Assembly: GCA_028386065.3 (NCBI GenBank)
Contig: JAKUCV010004273.1
Coordinates: 1,707-65,706, forward strand
Reading direction: 5' to 3'
DNA length: 64,000 nucleotides
Source of the DNA: Turnera subulata
Taxonomy: Eukaryota > Streptophyta > Magnoliopsida > Malpighiales > Passifloraceae
How positions within the stretch are numbered: the stretch's first letter is position 1; the number at the start of each line of letters is the position of its first letter. Under the pieces are notes generated by a model. It was not told the origin of the DNA and ran no database searches. It worked only from the letters and a program-made list of their open reading frames with translations. Positions 57,301-64,000 of this stretch are shown here, in pieces. The position numbers and the translations under genes were made by a program.

Positions 57301-57400
57301 CAAGACTGAAAATCAACTTGCTGATATTTTCACAAAGCCACTCAAAGAGGAGTAATTCGAAAAAATCAGACTTCAGCTTGGAATGTGCAATTTACGTTAA
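54325..57400 (+). pseudogene. SV3 pol: protease, integrase, RT and RNase H, catalytically damaged
   Basis: Protease reads WILESGCSRHMTG, with Glu in place of the catalytic Asp (54349-54351). Integrase: HRRLGHTN..CRACQLGK intact; first catalytic Asp is Gly (LLHMGLFGP, 54905-54907), second intact (IRSDHGGEF), Glu is Gly (NGVVGRRNR, 55202-55204). Stops near 55130 and 55275. RT: a short deletion near 56160 joins TFAPV to [16 protein letters not shown] intact. RNase [21 protein letters not shown], ending [16 protein letters not shown] with residues after. The coding hairpin GATTTGGT-9 nt-ACCAAATC is at 56643-56667. Confidence 0.9.
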
Positions 57401-57917
57401 AAATCTGTAAGTTAATCTAGTTTCTGCAAAAACCATATCTATGCTTATATACATTTCATGCACCATATTAGGATATTGCATTTACAACACTTGCACACTA
57501 GCACTATGCATTTAAGCAAATGAGGACACGATCGAAAGGTGTTCGAATCATCAGAGGTACTGAAAGGAAAATTGGGAAAGTTCTGGTTTCATACGACATC
57601 ATCTACAAGCTGATACCGAGGAGAAATGGTATTTGGAAAAACCATATCTATTGTCGACAACGGTTATTATCCAGTGGTCAGAAGAAAAGGCAGAACACAA
57701 AGGCAGTTGGATTCTAAAAAAGGTAGTTACCTTTCTATGCTCCCCATACTGGTTAGAGAAAAACAAAGAGTAGTGGAGGAGTTAATGCCAACCGTTCCCT
57801 ATATCCCCCAACATTCTCTCCCCCACATTATCTCTTCCAAACATCCGAGTTTATTTCTCTCAAAACTCTCTAAAATTCTGAAAATCCTAAAATACTCAAA
57901 CACTCAAAATCACTAAC

Positions 57918-60281
57918 ATGGAGACAAACTCCGAAAATGGCACTCCTACTAAAGACGCGGACATAACAAAGTCATCCAAATCAATGCAGGGAAATTCCTC
58001 TGAAAAGACATCCACCAAACCACGCTCAACCGAATCCAAAGGGAAAGTCACCGACTCCAGCAGAACATACACTGAGAAGACCTCTTCTGAAGGCTTCAAA
58101 AGGTTGAGAAGAGACGAACTAATGAAGGTCAAAATTGAGAGAGGAAAGGAGAAGCATGGAACGAAATCTGGAAATTCGGGTAGTGTTTCGAAATCTCCAT
58201 CTACTGTGTCGAATGCTGCTAGATTAGCTATAGAGAGACTTTATGATCCTAAATGGATTAAAGCCTTTTTTCATCCCTGTGTTAGACCATAAAGTTGAAA
58301 GTCCTCCATGTATTAGTTTTGGCCTATTTGCATCCCTTTGTTTGAGGATTTTGGCTTGTTTTCATCCCTCCAAATAGCCCAAAAAGTTGAACACAAGGAT
58401 GAAAATAAGCTAAAATCACAAGAGAGGGATGAAAACAAACCAAAATCTAATACAGGGATGACTTTAAACTTTGAGGTCTAATACAAGGATGAAAAAGGCT
58501 TTATTTCGATCCTAAATATGCTAAAAAGAGCACTATTTGTCTTAAAGAAGCCAATTCTGGTGTTAAATTGGTATATAATGCTGAGGAGTGGGCTGTAAAA
58601 AATATACAGGGTTCCTGTAAAATTCTCTGTAATAAGCCTACTATGGAAGAAGTGAATTTTATTAGCTCTAGCATAATCAGAAGATATGGCAAATTAGATG
58701 AGAAGACTGCCAGAAATAGTTTTTAGATGCCTTAAGATTAGTTGTGCCAGAAGATGATGATGCTGAAGATATAGAGGATATGAATGCTATTTTAGCGGAG
58801 AAAGAAAAGAATATTGCTGCAGAGTTGAAACTGCTTGATGATGATACACAAAGAGTGAAAGATCTGGTTGTTGGTGAAACCACATCTCCAGTTGAGAAGA
58901 TGGATATGGGAGATACTCAAACCACACCCACTGTACAGAAGGAAATGATGGCCATGCCAAAGACTTCCAGAAAAAGATATACGAGTAGTGGTTCAGATAA
59001 AGAGAATTTGGTAGATGAAGAACTAGTGTCTGCAGAAGAAGATACTGATGATTCCCTCTCCAAATACTATTCTGATGATGAGATGATGAATGATAAAGAC
59101 AGTGTCGAATCTGAAGAGAATGGTGAAGAAGAGGAAGACAAAGAAGAAAAAGAAGGCGAAAAAGAAGAGCAAAGAGATAAAGATGAAAATGATGAAAAGG
59201 ATGATGAGGCTGATGAGGAATCCAAGAATGAGGAAGAAGAGGATGCAGGTAATGACCAAGAGGAAACTAAAGAGGAACAAGAAGAAAAAGAAGAAGAGGA
59301 AGAAAAAGTTCCAGAGCCCTAAAAAAAAAGAATTAAGACAGCTGTGAAGACTAATCCTGGAAAGCTGGTCAAGATGGAGGATGGAACCAAGTAGTACACC
59401 ATAGTCACCAAGGACTACAATTTAGTCTTAAAAGACTTTGAAGGACTAGGAATTAATCCTATTCTGAAGCACTTCAAGCTTGACTATCTGGTCATCTTGC
59501 AGGAACAAACAAATGAGGATATTATGACTAAATTCTACAAGAACCTGCATGTCAAGATGGATAATAATAGAGTGGTCAAACATTTGGTGAGCACTGTGAT
59601 GGGAAAAAGAATCAAAGTGACTATAGAGATCATCCGGGATGTGCTGAAACCCAAGAAAGGGACTATCAAGCACTATGACACCTGATTAGGGTCTAAAATG
59701 AACATCAGAGGAGCACCTTCTTTCAGTCAACTAACCAGATTAGTGTATGGCTCCAATAAAAAAGGTACTTACCAGCAGACTACTCTTGCTATAGCTGTAT
59801 TCTATATGCTCACACATGTCATTTTGCCACGTCCTGGTCATTTCAATGAGATGTCCTATCATGATTTGTGGCTTACTGCCTGCATTTTGGAGAAAAGTCC
59901 AATTTGTTGGGAGTATCAAATTCTCCACCATATGGCTCTTTGCAAATTCAGAAGTCATGGACGTTTGGTCACATGATTGCAAAGAGATTTGGTGTAAAGA
60001 CATCTAAGATTGCAAAGCTTCAACCGGTTGAACTGCTTGACTGCAAAACCCTGTCCAACATGAGTATCAAAATTGGTACAAATGGGAAATATGAAATCAT
60101 TCGTGCTGGAGCTAGTGCTAAGGAAACAATTTTGGAAGATCTAGGCACAAGGCTGAGACTTTTGGAAATTGACATGGAAGATGTCCGAGGTGATGTTGCC
60201 AATCTTAAGGAGGAGATGATGGCACAATTTCAGCTGGTTCTTTCCCGTCTCCCTTCACAAGTATCCTCTGATGATGACTGA
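57918..60281 (+). pseudogene. SV3 extra (env-like) ORF, with MITE insertion
   Basis: Starts METNSENGTPTKDADITKSS. Ser/Thr/Lys-rich N-terminus; a region with VYNAEEWAVKNIQG; a long Glu/Lys acidic stretch (59040-59320); then the conserved part (DYLVILQEQTNEDIMTKFY, GHFNEMSYHDLWLTACIL) parallel to SV1 30077-32264; a C-terminal coiled coil ending SQVSSDDD. Breaks: the 253-bp MITE (58255-58507), a 1-base loss in a T run near 58720, stops near 59321, 59391 and 59684, and a frameshift near 59975. No signal peptide or membrane anchor is visible. Role unknown. Confidence 0.7.
58255..58507. mobile_element. MULE-type MITE, 253 bp
   Basis: Flanked by an exact 10-bp duplication GATCCTAAAT (58245-58254 and 58508-58517). 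Imperfect terminal repeats of about 45 bp share TAAAGCCTTTTTTCATCC and AGACC. The 10-bp duplication fits the Mutator class. Without the element and one duplication the host frame is continuous. Confidence 0.88.
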
Positions 60282-60491
60282 AGCCCTTTTAGATCTGATG
60301 CTTCTTAGAATTCATGCATTACATCTTGGTTCTTTTACTTGGTTTTGCTTATTGGTTCTATTTACCTAGTTCTTATGGTTGGATATCTCGAATATTTTCT
60401 ATCTTTTGGGATATTTTGGTTGAATATTTGGCAATTTCTCTTGGAGTGATTTTATCTGCATGATCTTTACTCTATTCCTGTGATATATACT

Positions 60492-60911
60492 TGTGAATAC
60501 CCGACCCAAAATCACTTGGGCCTATTCACCTTTCCTTTACACCTTCTTCATAACCGTCATCCAACATCTTTGGAGTCGCCACCCAAATTTTATTAAGGGA
60601 CAAAAACAGAGCTAAATTTGTCTGCAAGCAAGGTGTTAATGGGCTGTGCAACTATGAAGAAAAGTCCACATCTTATTAAATTGGATGAGATAAAATATAT
60701 TTTAGCAATTTAGTCCTTAACATATCCTATGATTAAATCGTCTCATTAATCCTAGGCATATAAAAGTCTTAATTACTATAACGTATAAATTCTATTAAAA
60801 TTAAACCCCATCCATGCTTCAACCCAAGACTAACTCATCAATCTTATGATTCAAACATGTTTGGAGTCTAATCTCGATAGAATCTTCATGGGTCAAATTT
60901 GGGTGTTCACA
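60492..60911. mobile_element. Solo LTR or TRIM-like element, 420 bp
   Basis: Inverted ends TGTGAATACCC and GGGTGTTCACA with a 5-bp duplication ATACT (60487-60491 and 60912-60916). No interior. The word GAGTCGCCACCC is seen in LTRs of plant Ty3-type elements. Most likely a solo LTR. Confidence 0.82.
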
Positions 60912-60916
60912 ATACT

Positions 60917-61505
60917 TCCTTTCTGTTGATGCCAAAAGGGGGAGAAAATTGGTTTTGTGTTGATTGACTTTGCAGGAACATCGGTTATGGTTTCTTTATG
61001 AAACCAAATGCTTGAAAAATGTGTATGTATTGCACATGTGATTGATTATCCAGGCACTGAAAAGCATTAGTTGAGATATGGTTGTTGATGCTACTGATGA
61101 GATATGGTTGTCGTTAAAACCATATATGTTTTATGCAGGAAGTGTGATGTTGGAAATCTAGTTTTATCAAAAACCACACTCATGCTTATGAATTGGTTTT
61201 TGCCAAAAACCAAATGCTATGATAATGAATGCTGTGCAACTTCGTATCTATTATACGTTCAACTAATCTTTTGTGCAGGAAGACAAAAATAAAAGGGGAG
61301 TCATATGATTGGCTATCGGATGCCAATATATTCACAAGGAATGATTCATATGTTTTTCAAACTTATCCTTGTAGAATTACAAAACTATTTTCAAGAGGGG
61401 GAGCAACAAAACAGGGGGAGGTTCGTGAAAATTAATTGAATATCTCTTGAACCCTTGTTATATGAAAAATCAACACAAATCTGACATCATCAAAACGGGG
61501 GAGAT
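60917..61505 (+). promoter_or_regulatory. SV3 3' UTR with repeated polypurine tracts and hairpins
   Basis: GATGCCAAAAGGGGGAGA near 60929 matches SV1 and SV2. Further tracts AGAGGGGGAGC, ACAGGGGGAGG and the last ACGGGGGAGAT at about 61493-61505 precede the LTR. Hairpins of the family type lie at 60989-61007, 61102-61125 and 61193-61213. Confidence 0.8.
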
Positions 61506-61634
61506 TGTTGACAAAAAAATTAGGGTTAATCACCTCCTAATGCTAAACTATGATTAACCATGATGATTATCTGGTTTTGATGACTAACAAATTTCAAGTA
61601 TATTACTAGCTTTGCCTGTGCTGATTTTCACTTG
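61506..61634 (+). repeat. SV3 3' LTR, first part
   Basis: TGTTGACAAAAAAATTAGGG onward matches 48569 onward for about 129 bases, then is cut by the Ty3-type element. Confidence 0.9.
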
Positions 61635-62260
61635 TGTGAACACCCCAAATTTGATCTACGAATATTTTATTGGTTTATGAATATATTTTCTATGGATTGA
61701 TGAGAAGATTTGATCCGTAGGTGAAATGTGTTTGTAAATTGATAGAGTGTTAATATTTTATTAATTTTGAATTTTTGATATATTCTACTTGGAATTATTG
61801 AGATGATTTGATTCTGAGTTTGGTGTATTTAAAGGTTTGAAATTAATAAAATGTGGGTATTTAGTTGTTTAGGCCTTTTAATTATTTTTTGGACCCGATT
61901 GAGATGATTTTGGGTATTTAAATAATTAAGAGCTTGAACCAATTAAATATGGATCCTTAATCAATTTTAGCCTATAAAAAACACTGAGGTTAGTGGCCTT
62001 TTAGTCTGAATTTCGTCCAAAAATTCGGATTAAAATAGTTCCTTATTTGTTTTTGGTCTTTATGGTATGTTTAGAGGAGTGAGGAGGAGGAGAACTGAAT
62101 TAGGGAGAAGGGTGTGGGTAGGCTAAAAGTTAGGAGGCTCTGTGATTCTGAAAACAGGAGAAAAACTATTTAGGAAGGGTGTGGGAATCAAGCTGAGGCG
62201 GAGTAATGAGGATCTAAACCGGAAAGGAAAGAACGAGAAAGGAAATAGGTGCCGACGGAT

Positions 62261-62327
62261 ATGGCGACATGACCGCCAGCACCTGGCGCGCTTGGTAGGA
62301 TGACCGCCAGCACCTGGCGGACATCGC
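62261..62327. repeat. Duplicated hairpin in the Ty3-type LTR
   Basis: ATGACCGCCAGCACCTGGCG occurs twice about 31 bases apart. Each copy contains the hairpin CGCCAG-CAC-CTGGCG; the second extends to 7-bp arms. Confidence 0.85.
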
Positions 62328-62758
62328 GAGAAGACCTCCATTGGTTGGCGGGCATCTGATGCAAATCACTTAGGCAAGCTTAGAGACTGGAAGAATAATG
62401 CACGCCAAGGCGACAATGGAGGAAGCAATAACGACAAGCAAGGAACTTGGATGTATTCTAACAAGCTCAAAGTTCATCATCACAAGCTCACTTTTAGAAT
62501 CATGTCCAAGATTCGTTCTCACAAGAAATTCAAGAAGAGATGGAGAATAAGCTTGGAGAAGAGTGGGGCAAATTGAATTGCTTGTGGCGTTTACAAGATT
62601 CCTTGTGTTTATTACTCTATTGTTGCTTAACGCCTTTGTTGTGTTTTGAGGTGATAGAGGTAATCACTAAAGCTTTTGGTTGAATTGATTTCTGATCTTG
62701 GTGACTCGATTGAATCGGAGGTGCTATCTAGCTTTGTTCTGGTAGTGTTGCCGTATCA

Positions 62759-63712
62759 TCTTGGTAGCGAAGCCTAGGTATCAATTTCAACTACGTATCC
62801 CTTTAATTTCTGCAATTTCGTTTCAGCCTTTGTTCTTTGTTATTTAGTCGATATAGTAAAAAAAAAAATCAATTGTGTTGCCGACTAAATTAGTATTGTT
62901 GTTATCCTTTTCTTCATTCAATTTAAGTGTTTTTGCCATTAGTCGATTTATAGTATTATAAAAAAAAAGGTGCAATTTGGCTGGTTGGTTGTCGATTTGG
63001 TGGCTGAATCCTTGGTATTGATTCATGTGTTGTCATCGTTCATTGGCCTTAGTCGATTTCAATTAGTCGATTGCTGAAATTAAAAAAAAAAAGAAGCAAG
63101 TTGCGATATGAGTTGCTGGTTTGTTGAATCGATTAATCAAGTGCTTTGAATTCTTGCTTGGTTAATTTCGCTGCAGTCTAATATCTTGATATATATTAAA
63201 AAAAAAAATTTCCGAGACAAAGGATAGGCAAGTCGACATTGGATATTGTTGTTTGCTGCAGAAAAATTGATTGACTTGTTGGGATACTTTCCGCGGGTTG
63301 ATTGTTAGGATATCTAGATTGGGAAGTTTTCTTTCTTTCTGCTTATTTGTTGTGTTTTTCTTTCAGCTTTTTCTAATTGAGCAATCTTTGTTTCATATTG
63401 TTCGATTACTGCAATATTCATCACATACAAGTTTCTTGTTCTTTGTGTGTGACTATCTTTTCTTTCCGGAGTTAATTTGCCTCTAGAATTCGAATTGTCT
63501 ATTTTTTCTTGATAGGGAATCTTTGACTCTTTCTTGAAGTGTTGCAGGTTTGTTTATTATTTGATAAGATTTACTGATCCCAAAGAATAAACAAAGTGAG
63601 ATTTCAAGAGAGGTAAAAGGCGAGTGTTTCATCGAATTGCCGCGAGAGAAAAACACGAGAGATACACGAGAGGAGCTTTTATTACTAACAAGTTTCTTGT
63701 AGGTACTAAACC
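62759..63712 (+). other. Leader of the Ty3-type element
   Basis: No ORF. Four A runs of 9-11 bases lie at about 62859, 62960, 63081 and 63198, three of them shortly after TAGTCGAT-like words. TTCTTGTAG near 63692-63700 resembles a splice acceptor 13 bases before the ORF start, so a leader intron is possible. Confidence 0.45.
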
Positions 63713-64000
63713 ATGGTTGGATCAGGCGGAAGCAATACTGGTGAGGAGGCGTCCGCATCTATGGAGGTGTTGGAGAGGCTCTTTAAGCAAATGGATGCTC
63801 GTTTTGCTGAGATGAAACAAGAGCTGAGCGCTAGAATGGATCAACAAGCACAATCCATTCAAGAGCTTTCTACTGCAAGGGTGGCGCCAAGAGAGGAAGA
63901 ATTGCCTGATACTAGGCGTGTGCTGAATTCTCAAGTAAAGGAAGATGCTGTTGGGCAAAGGGATAAACTTTTCCATACTAGGTGTTTGGTTAATGACAAG
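63713..64000 (+). CDS. Ty3-type gag start fused to protease edge (partial)
   Basis: 96 open codons from ATG at 63713, running off the window. Residues 1-60 look like the N-terminus of a plant Ty3 gag (EVLERLFKQMDARFAEMKQE, coiled coil). Residues ~80-96 read QRDKLFHTRCLVNDK, which in related polyproteins lies just ahead of the protease, normally several hundred residues after the gag start. The capsid and zinc-knuckle region is therefore missing, an apparent in-frame internal deletion. I would expect a protease motif in the next codons beyond the window. Confidence 0.6.
   Translation, partial: MVGSGGSNTGEEASASMEVLERLFKQMDARFAEMKQELSARMDQQAQSIQELSTARVAPREEELPDTRRVLNSQVKEDAVGQRDKLFHTRCLVNDK

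Larger units (their letters stand above)
48569..61634 (+). mobile_element. SV3: near full-length but decayed Sirevirus
   Basis: 5' LTR 48569-49710, primer site, gag, pol, extra ORF, repeated polypurine tracts and the first 129 bases of the 3' LTR (61506-61634, matching 48569 onward). The 3' LTR is interrupted by the Ty3-type element at 61635. Later insertions are a 2.7-kb solo LTR (50519), a MITE (58255) and a 420-bp solo LTR (60492). At least 13 GATWTGGTT..AACCAWATC hairpins are spread across it. Confidence 0.93.
61635..64000 (+). mobile_element. Ty3-type LTR element, 5' part
   Basis: Starts TGTGAACACCCCAAATTTG after ACTTG of the SV3 LTR; the matching duplication would lie beyond the window. 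The LTR probably ends near 62758 (GTATCA), followed by the primer-site-like TTGGTAGCGAAGCCT (62761). A long leader (to 63712) and an ORF follow. LTR end and primer site are by eye only. Confidence 0.7.

Noticed and set aside
59023..59347. Hydrophobic minus-strand frame and Lys-rich plus-strand frame
   Set aside because: Shadows of the Glu/Lys-rich acidic stretch of the SV3 extra ORF.

Overview
This is plant nuclear DNA, most likely from a eudicot: AT-rich, with one host gene remnant (an RPM1-like NBS-LRR resistance pseudogene) buried in layers of nested transposable elements. I cannot name the species. No intact host gene, rRNA, tRNA gene, operon or CRISPR array was found. One assembly gap (N) lies at 40473-41306.

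Layout. 1-6026: a long-LTR fragment (1-374), a possible SINE, an internally deleted L1 LINE on the minus strand (2026-3776), a second fragment of the same LTR (3777-4611), and a possible Helitron remnant split by a non-autonomous hAT element (4821-5968). 6027-17216: a minus-strand Helitron interrupted by a complete but gag-pol-less Ty3-type LTR element (6491-15766, TSD TTTAC). That element's right LTR holds a second hAT element (12820-14010), and its short interior carries an antisense mini transcription unit and a LINE endonuclease fragment. 17217-20133: no gene, but a plus-strand Helitron 3' end at 18614. 20134-27472: the NBS-LRR pseudogene, split by a 4.7-kb Copia element (22171-26853, TSD AATTG). 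27474-27936: a long foldback element at the joint between the resistance gene and a 5'-truncated Sirevirus.

27937-61634 is a Sirevirus (SIRE-type Copia) cluster. SV1 (27937-43481, +) keeps RT/RNase H, an extra env-like ORF and its 3' LTR, which is split by SV2 (33392-42519, -, TSD CTAAG). SV4 (43976-48568, +) keeps an LTR, PBS and gag remnant, and hosts a MULE-like foldback element. SV3 (48569-61634, +) is nearly full length but decayed, and carries a 2.7-kb solo LTR inside gag, a MULE-type MITE inside its extra ORF and a 420-bp solo LTR in its 3' region. From 61635 a Ty3-type element has inserted into the SV3 3' LTR and runs off the window; its ORF seems to jump from the gag start to the protease edge.

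Most notable signal: several LTR families carry their own short hairpin motif. SV2 LTRs hold 20 copies of the palindrome AACATCGATGTT. SV3 scatters GATWTGGTT..AACCAWATC hairpins through LTR, gag, pol, extra ORF and 3' UTR. SV1 and SV4 use TTTGGCA..TGCCAAA. The Ty3-type LTR uses GGGATAGACATCCC with compensatory changes. At one homologous codon position in pol, SV1 and SV3 each carry the hairpin of their own family.
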